Assembly (NCBI GenBank): GCA_018064755.1
Contig: JAGHUP010000001.1
Location: forward strand, 1 to 64,000
DNA: 64,000 bases
Origin: Candidatus Crickella equi
GTDB lineage: Bacteria; Bacillota; Clostridia; Peptostreptococcales; Anaerovoracaceae
Direction: 5' to 3'
The position numbers and the translations under genes are program-made. Position 1 is the stretch's first letter. Each line of letters begins with the position of its first letter. The notes under the pieces were generated by a model that saw nothing but the letters and a program-made list of their open reading frames with translations, ran no database searches and was not told where the DNA came from. Shown here piece by piece: positions 48,192-59,027 of the stretch.

Positions 48192-49151
48192 TTATATAGT
48201 TGCTACTATGCAACACCATTCTCCATCTTTAAGTACTTCTACTATGCTGAATCCGGCGGCCTTGATAGCCTCGGATACCAGTTCTTCTTTCTCAAGCAGG
48301 ATACCTGATGAGATGTAGATGCCGCCGGTATTTAAGTGTTTAGCTACATCCGGTGTTAACATCACTACCAGGTCTGCCATGAGGTTAGCTACAACGATGT
48401 CTGCCTTGTAGTCAACGCCCTTGGTAAGATCGCCGTACTGAATCTTGATCTTGTCGCTTAATTTGTTCAGCTCGACGTTGCTCTTGGCAATTTCTACAGC
48501 GTCGGTATCGATCTCGATGCCAAGAGCCTCCTTGGCGCCAAGGAGGGCTGCGCCGATTGCCAGGATACCCGAGCCGCAGCCAACGTCGAGCACTGCGTTC
48601 TCAGGCTTGAGATATTTCTCAAGAGCTCTTAGACACATTGATGTTGTCTCGTGAGTTCCGGTTCCGAAAGCCATTCCCGGGTCAATCTCAATTACCAGCT
48701 CATCAGCTTTAGCATCGTAGTTCTCCCACGTTGGCTTAACTACGATTTTCTCTGATATTTTGGTAGGCTTGAAATACTCCTGCCATTTGTACAACCAGTC
48801 CTGATCATCTGTCAGCTGCTGAGTAACGTTGAAACTGTACTGAGCCTCATGATCACCCATATCGTTCAGGTATCTAATAGTTGTCCAGATACACTCCTGA
48901 ACGTCGTTCATCTTGTACATACCCTCTTCATCATCAGGCAGATAGATACTAATCACCGGCCATCTCTCAAGATCACCGATTACCTCATCACTGAGGTAAT
49001 CGTATTTATACAGCTCCTTGTGATCAATAATATCCTGGGCATCAGCCGGATCATTGATAATCAGCTGATCGAACCCCTCATCATTTAAATTTCCTACCAG
49101 CAGATCCAATCTCTTAGGATCTACTTCTATCTTAATCTCTAAATACTTCAT
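48192..49151 (-). CDS. prmA: Ribosomal protein L11 methyltransferase
   Basis: DPGMAFGTGTHETTSMCLRAL; VLDVGCGSGILAIGA. Confidence 0.95.
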   Translation of the reverse strand: MKYLEIKIEVDPKRLDLLVGNLNDEGFDQLIINDPADAQDIIDHKELYKYDYLSDEVIGDLERWPVISIYLPDDEEGMYKMNDVQECIWTTIRYLNDMGDHEAQYSFNVTQQLTDDQDWLYKWQEYFKPTKISEKIVVKPTWENYDAKADELVIEIDPGMAFGTGTHETTSMCLRALEKYLKPENAVLDVGCGSGILAIGAALLGAKEALGIEIDTDAVEIAKSNVELNKLSDKIKIQYGDLTKGVDYKADIVVANLMADLVVMLTPDVAKHLNTGGIYISSGILLEKEELVSEAIKAAGFSIVEVLKDGEWCCIVATI

Positions 49152-49169
49152 TCTACTTTCTAACGATTC

Positions 49170-51146
49170 TTATCTGGCTTTGCATTTTACTACCTGGGAA
49201 TAATGGCCATTATATGCCTCTTCTCCTATCTGCTTGCTTGCTCTTACTTTGAACTTATACGTCTTGCCCTTGCTCAGTTTTTTAACTGTATACGAAGTCT
49301 TCGTTGTCTTGGCAAGCTGCTTATACTTGCCGTTCTTCTGCTTTCTGTATACTTTATAAGTCACGCCATCACTATCGCATTTGTTCCAGCTGAGCTTAGC
49401 ACTCTTCTTAGCCGCATTCGCCTTGAGTTGTGGCTCATACTCTGCAATTACCAGTTTCTCTCTAGTCTCTGCATTTTCTTTCTGAACTGCAGCCTCATAC
49501 TCTTCTTTGCTACCGATGAAGATTCTCTTCTGAGACTTGGCGTATCTGGAACCGATTTCGCCATTAAGATTCTTCTTAATGTATTCCATCAGAAGTTCAC
49601 TATCCAAGATTACCTCGTCCTGAATAAACTTATTGTCCTTGAACATTGTATATCCGTCTCCACCAGACTTCAGTTTGAAGTTATGGCACGCAAGAGTATA
49701 TGTTTTGGTCGGATTGATTGGCTGTCCTCCTACCTTAACGTTATATACCCTTCTTGCACCATCAACCTTAACGAAATTACTGTCTTCATCCAGAACAACC
49801 GGAGAATCAATATTAGGATTAATGCAATATGTCATTCCAGATACTTGAAGGAATCCGCCAAATTCACTCTTTCCCACGTTCATAGCGCTGAGTTCAAGTG
49901 CATCCAAAATCTCCTGTCCACTTGCCTCACATTCACACATCATATTGCCAAATGGGAAGATATCGAGAATATTTCCGCGTGTAATTGTGCCCTTCTTAAG
50001 ATCAGTTCTAAGTGCGCCTCCGTTAACAATTCCAATGTCTGAACCCATTACGGTTCTGATAGCATCTGCGCAGAAATCTCCAAGATTAGTTTCCTGCTTT
50101 CTAACCAATCTGTTTCCATCTGCGTCGTGAGTAATCAGGTTGTATTTAGATGTTCCAATTTTCTGACTAGTTATTTTGCCTATTTCGTCATTGATTTCTT
50201 TAATCAGTGCATCAAAATTGGTATCTGTAGATTCGGTTGGGAACTCTTCAATTACATCAACAGAAATCGTTCCATCAGTCTTAATCTCAATCTTGCCAAC
50301 AGCTTCTATTTTGGTTCCAATTGCAATTCTAGGAACTTCCTTACCATTAACATTTTTAACAGAATCACTATATTTCAGATGGTCATGTCCATCAATGAAT
50401 GCATCAATACCTGAAGTATTAGCAATAATATCCTGTGATTTCCATGGATTAGCAGTGTCTCCAGTCTTACCAAGATGACCCAGTGCAATTACATAATTTG
50501 CACCTGCTGCTCTTGCAGCATCTACGCTCTTCTGCACCTGTGCCTGAAGTTCCTTGCCGTCATTGGCTCCGTAGAAATCATACTTCTTGTTGCCCTTCTC
50601 ATCGTACCAATTTGTTGGTTTGGATTTAGTAAGTGTCTCAGGCGTTGTAATTCCAACGAAAGCAACCTTAATATCACCATACTTCTTTATGGCATATGGT
50701 TTGAAATAGGAGCCATCATCGCCCGCGCGTCTGAAATTGCAAGATACTATCTGTGCTGATTTGATTGAACTGGCAATGTCTTTAAGGAAATAATCAACGC
50801 CATAGTCAAAGTCATGATTTCCAGGAACAATAACATCATATTTAATTGCGTTTATCAGTTTAACAACGGCAGTTCCCTTAGTCAGGAATCCTCCGCTGCC
50901 ACCCTGAATACTATCGCCATTGTCAACCATAACCACATTCTTATACTGACTTTTCATTTCCTGCTGTATGCTGCGCAGGCCCTTGAATCCGGCTGTGTCT
51001 GCACCCACATTGGCATGAATATCTGATGTTGCCAAAATAACAATATTGTCTGATTTTGCTGTTGTTGCAAAAACAGTCATTGGCAGCATTGTGATAACCA
51101 GTGCCAGCGCCAGCAAGATTGCAAGCCATCTATTAGTTTTCTTCAT
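49170..51146 (-). CDS. Secreted 5'-nucleotidase/metallophosphatase with C-terminal Fn3-like domain
   Basis: ILATSDIHANVGA, VPGNHDFDYG, IDGHDH, VNGGALRTDL, LKSGGDGYTMF. Confidence 0.93.
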   Translation of the reverse strand: MKKTNRWLAILLALALVITMLPMTVFATTAKSDNIVILATSDIHANVGADTAGFKGLRSIQQEMKSQYKNVVMVDNGDSIQGGSGGFLTKGTAVVKLINAIKYDVIVPGNHDFDYGVDYFLKDIASSIKSAQIVSCNFRRAGDDGSYFKPYAIKKYGDIKVAFVGITTPETLTKSKPTNWYDEKGNKKYDFYGANDGKELQAQVQKSVDAARAAGANYVIALGHLGKTGDTANPWKSQDIIANTSGIDAFIDGHDHLKYSDSVKNVNGKEVPRIAIGTKIEAVGKIEIKTDGTISVDVIEEFPTESTDTNFDALIKEINDEIGKITSQKIGTSKYNLITHDADGNRLVRKQETNLGDFCADAIRTVMGSDIGIVNGGALRTDLKKGTITRGNILDIFPFGNMMCECEASGQEILDALELSAMNVGKSEFGGFLQVSGMTYCINPNIDSPVVLDEDSNFVKVDGARRVYNVKVGGQPINPTKTYTLACHNFKLKSGGDGYTMFKDNKFIQDEVILDSELLMEYIKKNLNGEIGSRYAKSQKRIFIGSKEEYEAAVQKENAETREKLVIAEYEPQLKANAAKKSAKLSWNKCDSDGVTYKVYRKQKNGKYKQLAKTTKTSYTVKKLSKGKTYKFKVRASKQIGEEAYNGHYSQVVKCKAR

Positions 51147-51215
51147 AATAATTCCTCTTTATTACAAAACGAAGCAGATGCAAATTCTTCATCCGCTTCG
51201 TCCGTATGTTTCTAT

Positions 51216-52547
51216 CTAGAATTCAATCTTCATGAACTTCTTCTTACCCTTCTGCAGGATAATTACGTCGTCCTTGATATCCTTCTCTGTTACTGAGTAA
51301 TGGTTGTCAGTTACCTGCTCACCGTTAACTCTTGCGCCGCCGCCCTTGATAGTGCGGATAGCTTCAGATGTTGATGGCTCGAGACCAACTTCCTTCATCA
51401 GTGCTGCGAGGCCCACGCCTTCTCCGCCAAAACGGCTCTTGTCCATCTTGGTAGTTGGCATGTTCTCGGCAACTCCACCACCGGAGAACACCTTACGAGC
51501 TGCTTCGAGAGCCGCCTGTGCCTTCTCTTCACCGTGTACGAACTTAGTGATCTCGAAAGCAAGAACTTCCTTAGCCTCGTTGATAGCTGCTCCCTCAAGT
51601 GCAGACAGTCTGTTAACTTCTGACATTGGGAGGAATGTGAGCATTCTCAGGCACTTGTTAACGTCAGCGTCCTCAACGTTTCTCCAGTACTGGAAGAAGT
51701 CATATGCGGATACTCTGGACTCGTCAAGCCAGAGAGCTCCACCGGCAGTTTTGCCCATCTTCTGGCCATCGGACTTAGTCAGAAGACCTGTTGTCATTCC
51801 GTAAACCTCAAGTCCTGCGAGCTTTCTTGACATATCAATTCCGGCGATGATGTTGGACCACTGGTCGTTGCCGCCGAGCTCCATCTTCAGGCCAAAGTCT
51901 CTTGCCATTACGTAGAAGTCGTATCCCTGCATGAGCATGTAGTTGAACTCGAAGAAGGAGAGTCCGCCTTCTTCCATTCTCTTCTTGAAGCACTCTGCGC
52001 GGAGCATTTCCTTAACGTTGAACTTGGATCCAACTTCTCTAACGAAGTCTACATAATTCAGTGGTCTCAGCCACTGGCCGTTGTTAACGCTTACTACTGT
52101 GCCATCCTTAGGCTCGTAGTTGATGTGACCAGGGCAACCAACGCCGTTGTTGCCTTCATACTTCCACTCATAATCGATAGGAAGGAATCTGTCGAAGAGC
52201 TTAACGAACTGTTCGCAGTTGTAATCGATCTCTTCAATGGTCATCATTCTACGCATATCACTACGTCCTGATGGGTCTCCAACCATTCCTGTGCCGCCTC
52301 CTACGAGAGCAACAGGGTGGTGACCATACTTGAGCATGTACAGGAAGATGATTACCTGAATCAGGTGTCCTACGTGCAGACAATCTGCAGTTGGGTCAAA
52401 TCCGATGTAGAACTTGATCTTCTCGTTAGCGAGAAGGTCTCTTACCTTGCCAGGATCTGTGCACTGCTCAACCAGGCCTCTCTCCATCAGTACGTCATAA
52501 ACGTTAGTGTGTTCGCTGATGTTATCAGGAATTGGGTTCTTAAACAT
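51216..52547 (-). CDS. tyrS: Tyrosyl-tRNA synthetase
   Basis: YIGFDPTADCLHVGHL; GQKMGKTAGGALWLDE; C-terminal S4 domain. Confidence 0.97.
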   Translation of the reverse strand: MFKNPIPDNISEHTNVYDVLMERGLVEQCTDPGKVRDLLANEKIKFYIGFDPTADCLHVGHLIQVIIFLYMLKYGHHPVALVGGGTGMVGDPSGRSDMRRMMTIEEIDYNCEQFVKLFDRFLPIDYEWKYEGNNGVGCPGHINYEPKDGTVVSVNNGQWLRPLNYVDFVREVGSKFNVKEMLRAECFKKRMEEGGLSFFEFNYMLMQGYDFYVMARDFGLKMELGGNDQWSNIIAGIDMSRKLAGLEVYGMTTGLLTKSDGQKMGKTAGGALWLDESRVSAYDFFQYWRNVEDADVNKCLRMLTFLPMSEVNRLSALEGAAINEAKEVLAFEITKFVHGEEKAQAALEAARKVFSGGGVAENMPTTKMDKSRFGGEGVGLAALMKEVGLEPSTSEAIRTIKGGGARVNGEQVTDNHYSVTEKDIKDDVIILQKGKKKFMKIEF

Positions 52548-52567
52548 TACTTAATACTCCTTCTAAA

Positions 52568-53197
52568 TTACTTTGTTCCGAACAGTCTGTCGCCAGCATC
52601 TCCGAGTCCAGGTACGATGTACTTGTTCTCGTTCAGGCGCTCGTCCTGCTGAGCGATGAAGATGTTAACATCTGGATGCGCTTTGGACAGAGTCTCGATT
52701 CCTTCAGGTGCAGCGATGAGGCACATAAAGCTGATGTCCTTGCCGCCCTTTTCCTTGATATTGTTAATAGCGTCTACTGCGGATCCGCCTGTTGCCAGCA
52801 TTGGGTCAACAACGATGATTCTTCTCTTGTCAATATCCTCAGGGAGCTTGCAGTAGTATTCTACTGGCATATGAGTCTCAGGATCTCTGTACATTCCAAC
52901 GTGTCCAACCTTAGCTGCTGGAACGAGTTCGAGCATTCCGTCTACGAATCCAAGACCGGCTCTTAAGATAGGAACGATTGCGAGGTCCATACCCTTCAGC
53001 ATTCTCTGCTTGGTCTTGCAGATAGGTGTTGTAATTTCAACTTCCTCGAGAGGAAGGTCTCTTGTTACTTCGAATGCCATCAGCATAGCTACTTCTTTAG
53101 CGAGCTCTCTGAAGTCCTTGGAAGTTGTATTAACGTCTCTCATCATTGAAACCTTGTGCTGAATCAGAGGGTGATCAAATACCATTACGTTAGCCAT
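52568..53197 (-). CDS. upp: Uracil phosphoribosyltransferase
   Basis: [18 protein letters not shown]. Confidence 0.97.
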   Translation of the reverse strand: MANVMVFDHPLIQHKVSMMRDVNTTSKDFRELAKEVAMLMAFEVTRDLPLEEVEITTPICKTKQRMLKGMDLAIVPILRAGLGFVDGMLELVPAAKVGHVGMYRDPETHMPVEYYCKLPEDIDKRRIIVVDPMLATGGSAVDAINNIKEKGGKDISFMCLIAAPEGIETLSKAHPDVNIFIAQQDERLNENKYIVPGLGDAGDRLFGTK

Positions 53198-53238
53198 TGT
53201 TATTCTCCTTTATATATTGCTGTTGAATTAAGTGTCTA

Positions 53239-53676
53239 TTAGAAATTGATGTCGTCGAGTTCGTTGATTCTTCTCTCGTGCTTGCCGCCTTCGAACTCAG
53301 TTGTCATCCATGTATCTATCATTGCAAAAGCGAGTTCCTCGCTAATCATTCTTGCGCCCATGCAGATAACGTTAGCGTTATTGTGTCTTCTGCACATCTC
53401 TGCCATTTCTGTTGATGTGCACAAAGCGGCTCTAATTCCAGGCACCTTGTTGCATGCGATGCTGATGCCGATTCCGGATCCGCAGATTGCGATTCCTCGT
53501 TCAGCTGAGCCGTCAGCTACTGTTCTGCCAACAGCATGTCCGAACTTAGGGTAGTCAACGGACTCGTTAGAGTCTGTGCCGACATCGATCATCTCATGTC
53601 CTGCAGCTGCCATCTTAGCCTTTACTTTTTCCTTTAATTCATAGCCTGCGTGGTCGCATCCGATTGCGATTTTCAT
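53239..53676 (-). CDS. rpiB: Ribose 5-phosphate isomerase B
   Basis: IAIGCDHAGYELKEKVK; GIAICGSGIGISIACNKVPGIRAAL. Confidence 0.96.
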   Translation of the reverse strand: MKIAIGCDHAGYELKEKVKAKMAAAGHEMIDVGTDSNESVDYPKFGHAVGRTVADGSAERGIAICGSGIGISIACNKVPGIRAALCTSTEMAEMCRRHNNANVICMGARMISEELAFAMIDTWMTTEFEGGKHERRINELDDINF

Positions 53677-53679
53677 TTC

Positions 53680-54723
53680 TTACTCCTTTACAATGTCATA
53701 TCCTGCAGATTTCAGCATTCTATTCATAACGCTGAATCCAAATCCTACTTCTTCAAGTGATCTGATAAGTATCAGGTCGTAGCCTTCTCTATCGAGTTCG
53801 CGGAGGTCTGCGAACAGCTTGTGCGCTGCCTTCTCCGCATCGTCGCCATAGTTCAGAACGGCAACCTTCTGGCCCTCTGCCTTGGCTTCTCTTCCGAGAG
53901 CAACCGCCTTCTCCATGAAGACTGCATCTGTTCCTTCGATGAGTCTAACCTTGGCGTTAGGTGAATAGTGTCTGTATTTCATTCCCGGTGACTTTGGTGC
54001 CTCGCTTGTCTCGGCAACTCCGTCTTCAGGATCTGCGATAGTCTCCGGCTTGCTGTAGAGGGCTTTGTCATAAAGCACCGGTTTGTCCAGTACGTTAGCC
54101 AGCCACTCTGCTGTGATGATGCCCGGTCTCAGCACTGTTGGTGTCTCGCTAGTGAGATCAACTACAGTTGATTCGATTCCTACGCTGCACTGCTCGCCCA
54201 TCAGGACTGCCGCAATTCTTCCGTCCATATCCTCCAGCACATCTTCTGCTGTTGTTGGACTCGGCTTGCCTGAGAGATTAGCACTTGGTGCTGCAATCGG
54301 GCAGCCCGCTGCATCGATTAGTTTGAGAGCTGTCTGGTTCGATGGCATCCTGATTGCGACCGTGTCCAGTCCGCCGGTGGTCGCATCAGGGACCGCTGCG
54401 GATTTCGGAAAGATCATGGTCAGCGGTCCGGGCCAGAATGCCTCAATCAGCTGGATGGCATCCTGGCTGATGCCATCGGTTCCACCCTTTACCAAACCTG
54501 TCAGTGCAGCGGCATCAGAGATGTGCACTATCATTGGATTGTCGGATGGTCTGCCTTTCGCTGCATATACTGACTTTACAGCCTCTGCATTCATTGCATC
54601 CGCGCCGAGTCCGTATACGGTCTCTGTCGGAAATGCCACAAGCTGGCCTTCACGTATCAGCTCTCCCGCTTTGTCTATTTCATTAACTGATAATCTTAAT
54701 GTTTCCATTCTTGGTCTAACCAA
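53680..54723 (-). CDS. L-threonylcarbamoyladenylate synthase (Sua5/YciO/YrdC)
   Basis: [34 protein letters not shown]. Confidence 0.95.
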   Translation of the reverse strand: MVRPRMETLRLSVNEIDKAGELIREGQLVAFPTETVYGLGADAMNAEAVKSVYAAKGRPSDNPMIVHISDAAALTGLVKGGTDGISQDAIQLIEAFWPGPLTMIFPKSAAVPDATTGGLDTVAIRMPSNQTALKLIDAAGCPIAAPSANLSGKPSPTTAEDVLEDMDGRIAAVLMGEQCSVGIESTVVDLTSETPTVLRPGIITAEWLANVLDKPVLYDKALYSKPETIADPEDGVAETSEAPKSPGMKYRHYSPNAKVRLIEGTDAVFMEKAVALGREAKAEGQKVAVLNYGDDAEKAAHKLFADLRELDREGYDLILIRSLEEVGFGFSVMNRMLKSAGYDIVKE

Positions 54724-55783
54724 ATGTCTTCATCTTCTCTGCCTGATCAGCAGTGATAAGTCCGTCGATAATCTCGTCGATGTCTCCATCCAGGAAGGCG
54801 TCAAGTTTGTAGATTGTCATATTGATACGGTGATCGGAAACTCTGCTCTGTGGGAAGTTGTAAGTTCTAATCTTCTCTGAACGGTCTCCGGAACCAATCT
54901 GGCTCTTAATCTGTGCTGACAGAGCGTCGTTCTGTTCCTGCATCATTTTGTCATAGAGACGAGCCTTCAGAACGCGGAGAGCCTTCTCCTTGTTCATGAT
55001 CTGGTCCTTCTCATCCTGGCAAGTAACTACCAGTCCTGTAGGCAGGTGAGTAATTCTAACAGCGGAGTCAGTAGTATTTACGCACTGTCCACCGTTACCG
55101 GATGCTCTGAATACGTCTGTCTTGATATCGTTAGGGTCAATCTTAACCTCTACGTCGTCAACTTCAGGGTATACAGCGATTGTTGCTGCTGAAGTGTGAA
55201 TTCTTCCGGATGACTCAGTCTCAGGAACTCTCTGTACACGGTGAACGCCGCCTTCCCACTTAAGTCTGGAATAAGCGCCCTTGCCCTTGATCATTACAGT
55301 ACAGTCCTTAACGCCGCCGATACCAGTATCGTTCATGTCGAGAATCTCGGCCTTCCAGCGCTTTCTCTCGGCGTATCTCAGATACATTCTCAGGAGGTCT
55401 CCTCCGAAGAGTGCTGCCTCGTCTCCACCTGTACCTGCACGAACCTCAAGAATTACGTTCTTGTCATCGTTAGGGTCCTTAGGCAGGAGCAGAATCTTCA
55501 TCTCATCTTCGAGTGCTGCGATTCCGTCTTCGAGCTCATGAGCCTCTTCCTTGGCCATTTCACGCATCTCTTCATCGTCTTCCATGTTAACGATTTCCCA
55601 TGCGTCCTCGAGATCAGCCTTCATCTTCTTGTACTTCTCGTACGCCTTAACGATAGGCTCGATCTCAGCCATTTCCTTCATGTATTTCTGCCAAGTTGCC
55701 TGGTCGGCAATTATAGCTGGATCTGCTACCTTCTCGGACAGTTCCTGGTACTTTTCAGTTATAAAATCAAGCTTGTCAAACAT
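54716..55783 (-). CDS. prfA: Peptide chain release factor 1
   Basis: [25 protein letters not shown] (GGQ); [14 protein letters not shown]. Confidence 0.97.
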   Translation of the reverse strand: MFDKLDFITEKYQELSEKVADPAIIADQATWQKYMKEMAEIEPIVKAYEKYKKMKADLEDAWEIVNMEDDEEMREMAKEEAHELEDGIAALEDEMKILLLPKDPNDDKNVILEVRAGTGGDEAALFGGDLLRMYLRYAERKRWKAEILDMNDTGIGGVKDCTVMIKGKGAYSRLKWEGGVHRVQRVPETESSGRIHTSAATIAVYPEVDDVEVKIDPNDIKTDVFRASGNGGQCVNTTDSAVRITHLPTGLVVTCQDEKDQIMNKEKALRVLKARLYDKMMQEQNDALSAQIKSQIGSGDRSEKIRTYNFPQSRVSDHRINMTIYKLDAFLDGDIDEIIDGLITADQAEKMKTFG

Positions 55784-55880
55784 ATTAACTCCTTAATTGA
55801 AAGCAATCTTTTTCAACTAATTATTATAGCAGAAAAACGCAAGTTTATCAGCATATTTCAGCACTTTCAAGCAAACAAAA

Positions 55881-55906
55881 ACTGGCGACTCCTCGCCAGT
55901 TTTCTA
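55881..55906 (-). terminator. Terminator hairpin
   Basis: AAAACTGGCGACTCCTCGCCAGTTTT. Confidence 0.7.
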
Positions 55907-55910
55907 CATA

Positions 55911-57254
55911 TTAATAACAGTATTGATTCATAGTAGATTTTACGTCACTTCTGAACTTATCCATAGTGTATCCTGTTTTGAGCTGTCTCCACATATGCTC
56001 AGGATCCTGATGTCCGCCGCCTGACAGATCATAGTATTCAGTGCCCCATTCATAGTGAGACACGATATTGCCCTTCTTCATAGGATTCAGTCCATAGTAG
56101 TCGCAAAGTGTTGCGAACAACTTAACTGCAGTCTGGTAAGTTCTCTGTGCTACAGCCTTAGCATCCTGCTCGTGACCTTCCTTCACTGTGAATGTCACAC
56201 CATCTTTTCCGTACTGGAGATACTTGGATTCACACATCTCAATTCCGATGTATCTGTTATTACCTTCAGCTTCGGCATGACCGGCTCTAACTTCCCATCC
56301 GAGGGTCTGCCACAATGCGCCTGTTACTCCGTCGATAAATCCGTGTACTGATGCCGCGCTCTTCATCGTAGTGTTATATAGATTAACCCACTCCTCAGCT
56401 GACTCAATATTGCCACCAACTGAATGAAGCATCAGACCTCTCAAATTGAATGATCTATTGAAAATATACTCGTCATTAGCTGTTGTATAATGCTGCTCGA
56501 TAACAAGTCCAGGAATCTTCCTAACTTCGGCACTTACAACATTAGACTCATTGCCCTTAACTTCGAAAGTCTTATAAGAAGTTCTATCGAAAGGTACAAC
56601 CTTGAAATAGTATGTTACATTCTGATCGCAGCTCCTCTGTGTATACTCCTTAGTTGCTGTTGTCAGATTCTCTGCAACGAGAACCCAATTCTCCTGATCA
56701 ACTGAGCAATATACATTGAATCTTGCCCTCTTGTAATCGGTCATCTCGCTGTCTGTTGGATCATTGAAACTCCAAGCGACTGTAATTGAACCAAGTCCGC
56801 GATTTTTAACCTTAAGAGCCTTAGTCAGGTCTGGCAGATCAACATCGAATGAGTATGGCTTGGTGTACTGCTGAATTGTCTTGGACCAGTTACCTTTCTT
56901 GCTGCCATTCAACGCCCTTACTCTAATGCTGTACTTGCAGTAAGGATTGAGGCCCTCAATCTTCAGCTTGGTTTTCTTGCTAGTAGCCTTGGTCCACGCA
57001 TTGGCACCAGTCTTATAGTTTACCTCGTACTTCTTAGCATACTTAACTTTGTCCCATTTGAGTGTCAGTGACGCAGCCAAAACATTCATGTCGGCCATCG
57101 GACACTCAGCGACCTTGAGCCCTGTCACTTTGGTCGGTGTCTTTACCTTGGTCTTGGCATCAACAGGCTGAACCGTAAGCAATGAAATCGCCAACATCAC
57201 AGACAGAATTGTCGCGATAAACGTTAAAAATCTTCTATTATATATAACTCTCAT
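55911..57254 (-). CDS. Secreted N-acetylmuramoyl-L-alanine amidase-like protein with Fn3-like domains
   Basis: FNLRGLMLHSVGG, ASVHGFIDG, NRYIGIEMCES, IVSHYEWG amidase_2-like motifs. Confidence 0.82.
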   Translation of the reverse strand: MRVIYNRRFLTFIATILSVMLAISLLTVQPVDAKTKVKTPTKVTGLKVAECPMADMNVLAASLTLKWDKVKYAKKYEVNYKTGANAWTKATSKKTKLKIEGLNPYCKYSIRVRALNGSKKGNWSKTIQQYTKPYSFDVDLPDLTKALKVKNRGLGSITVAWSFNDPTDSEMTDYKRARFNVYCSVDQENWVLVAENLTTATKEYTQRSCDQNVTYYFKVVPFDRTSYKTFEVKGNESNVVSAEVRKIPGLVIEQHYTTANDEYIFNRSFNLRGLMLHSVGGNIESAEEWVNLYNTTMKSAASVHGFIDGVTGALWQTLGWEVRAGHAEAEGNNRYIGIEMCESKYLQYGKDGVTFTVKEGHEQDAKAVAQRTYQTAVKLFATLCDYYGLNPMKKGNIVSHYEWGTEYYDLSGGGHQDPEHMWRQLKTGYTMDKFRSDVKSTMNQYCY

Positions 57255-57359
57255 AATATAACCTCCGAGGACTGTCCCAAAACTGACAATCTTGACAGAA
57301 ATGGACCGGCCCAGTTTTACAAAAAAGCGGAGCTGAACGCTCCGCTAATTGTTTCCTGT

Positions 57360-57560
57360 TTACTTAATGTTGTACTTGTTCTTAAACTTCTCAACACGGC
57401 CGCCTCTGTTGGAGAACTTCTGCTGGCCAGTAAAGAATGGGTGGCACTCACTGCAGATGTCTACTCTCATTTCTTCCTTGTTGGAGAGAGTCATGAACGT
57501 GTTACCACATGCGCAAGTTACTTTACATTCCTTATAATCAGGATGGATTCCTTCCTTCAT
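57360..57560 (-). CDS. rpmE: 50S ribosomal protein L31
   Basis: [36 protein letters not shown]. Confidence 0.97.
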   Translation of the reverse strand: MKEGIHPDYKECKVTCACGNTFMTLSNKEEMRVDICSECHPFFTGQQKFSNRGGRVEKFKNKYNIK

Positions 57561-57599
57561 GTTCGGTACCTCTTTCTACTTAATCATTAAGTTATAATT

Positions 57600-57662
57600 T
57601 TCTTAGCTTGCTCCAGGCTTGACTGCCATATAGGTCACCCTGCCTTTCGCGACAGCTTACAC
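57600..57662 (-). promoter_or_regulatory. Structured 5' leader of rpmE (candidate L31 leader)
   Basis: Minus strand GTAAGCTGTCGCGAAAGGCAGGGTGACCTATATGGCAGTCAAGCCTGGAGCAAGCTAAG ahead of rpmE; no covariance search. Confidence 0.4.
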
Positions 57663-57744
57663 AGTATATCAAAGCAGTCCAGTAATTGCAAGGGTTTTCT
57701 TAATATTGTATAATTCTATTTAGCAATCAAAAGGGGGATTATTT

Positions 57745-58968
57745 ATGAAGAGTATTGGTACTGTTTTCAAGGTAGGCAATGGCCCATCAAGTTCACATTC
57801 TGTTGGTCCATACAGTGCTGCCAAGTTCATGAGAAAATATTATCCTGACTGCGACGAGCGCAAGGTGTATTTGCGTGGTTCGCTGGGTCTGACAGGCAAG
57901 GGTCACGGAACAGATAGGTCCATCAAGACTATTCTTCCAGATATCGAAGTTATATTCGATATGGATACGCCAGAATCTGAACTGCCGCATCCTAACACTA
58001 TGGATTTCTATGGCTACAAGGATGGCAAGGAAGTTCATCATGTTCGCATCATGAGCATCGGCGGCGGTCAGCTGAGCATAGAGGACCACCCTAACAAAGA
58101 GGCTATAGAGGTCTATCCACAGAAGTCTTTCGCTGAGATTTATGACTACTGCCAGGAACATTACCTTAACCTCGCACAGTTCGTATTCGAACATGAGGAT
58201 GAGGACATTAACTACAAGCTCCACAGCCGTTGGCGCACCATGCAGGCTGCCGTTGAGGAAGGACTCCAGCAGAAAGGTGTTCTCCCGGGCGGTCTTGAGC
58301 TCGAGCGCAAAGCGAGACATCTCTTCAACAACGTTTCCCACAACGAATCGTCCGAAACGGCTATGGCGAGACTCGTGTCCGCTTATGCCTTTGCGGTTGC
58401 CGAGCAAAATGCCAGCGAAGAGGTTGTTGTTACTGCTCCGACTTGCGGTTCATGTGGCGTTCTTCCGGCAGTTCTCTATTACGCTAAACACAACAAGGGT
58501 TTCACGGACGATGAGATCTGCGAAGGCCTTGCTGTTGCTGGACTTATAGGTAATTTGATTAGAACCAACGCATCTGTTTCCGGCGCCGAATGTGGATGCC
58601 AAGCAGAAATAGGTAGTGCCTGCACTATGGCCGCAGCAGCCCTCGCACACATGGAGGGTCTGCCACTCGACCAGATTGAATACGCAGCCGTTGTAGCACT
58701 GCAGCACTTCCTCGGACTCACATGTGATCCTGTTAATGGACTTGTTCAGATACCATGTATCGAGCGCAACGCTGTTGCTGCATTAAGAGCAATCAACTCC
58801 GTTAATCTGGCAAGATTCCTTCACGCAACAAGAAGAATCAGCCTCGACAATGTTATCGAAACAATGTACCAGACCGGCCTTGATATGAAGGAACAGTATA
58901 AAGAAACTTCGAATGGCGGACTTGCCAATCTTTACAAAATTGACATCAGCGACGTCAGCCGTGAATAA
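57745..58968 (+). CDS. L-serine ammonia-lyase, iron-sulfur type, single chain
   Basis: GPSSSHSVGPYSAAKF; APTCGSCGVLPAVLYY; CNVE-like Cys-rich centre GAECGCQAEIGSACTMAAAA. Confidence 0.94.
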   Translation: MKSIGTVFKVGNGPSSSHSVGPYSAAKFMRKYYPDCDERKVYLRGSLGLTGKGHGTDRSIKTILPDIEVIFDMDTPESELPHPNTMDFYGYKDGKEVHHVRIMSIGGGQLSIEDHPNKEAIEVYPQKSFAEIYDYCQEHYLNLAQFVFEHEDEDINYKLHSRWRTMQAAVEEGLQQKGVLPGGLELERKARHLFNNVSHNESSETAMARLVSAYAFAVAEQNASEEVVVTAPTCGSCGVLPAVLYYAKHNKGFTDDEICEGLAVAGLIGNLIRTNASVSGAECGCQAEIGSACTMAAAALAHMEGLPLDQIEYAAVVALQHFLGLTCDPVNGLVQIPCIERNAVAALRAINSVNLARFLHATRRISLDNVIETMYQTGLDMKEQYKETSNGGLANLYKIDISDVSRE

Positions 58969-58982
58969 TTTAAAGCAATACA

Positions 58983-59011
58983 AAATCCCGACTTTTGCGA
59001 GTCGGGATTTA
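58983..59011. terminator. Terminator hairpin between convergent genes
   Basis: AATCCCGACTTTTGCGAGTCGGGATTTATT. Confidence 0.8.
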
Positions 59012-59027
59012 TTCATTTTCTAGGGTT

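Noticed and set aside
49203-50042. Plus-strand ORF (279 aa)
   Set aside because: Antisense to the 5'-nucleotidase gene; hydrophobic, Cys-rich artefact.
52548-52570. T-box leader for tyrS
   Set aside because: Only ~20 bp separates upp and tyrS, and no T-box sequence was seen.
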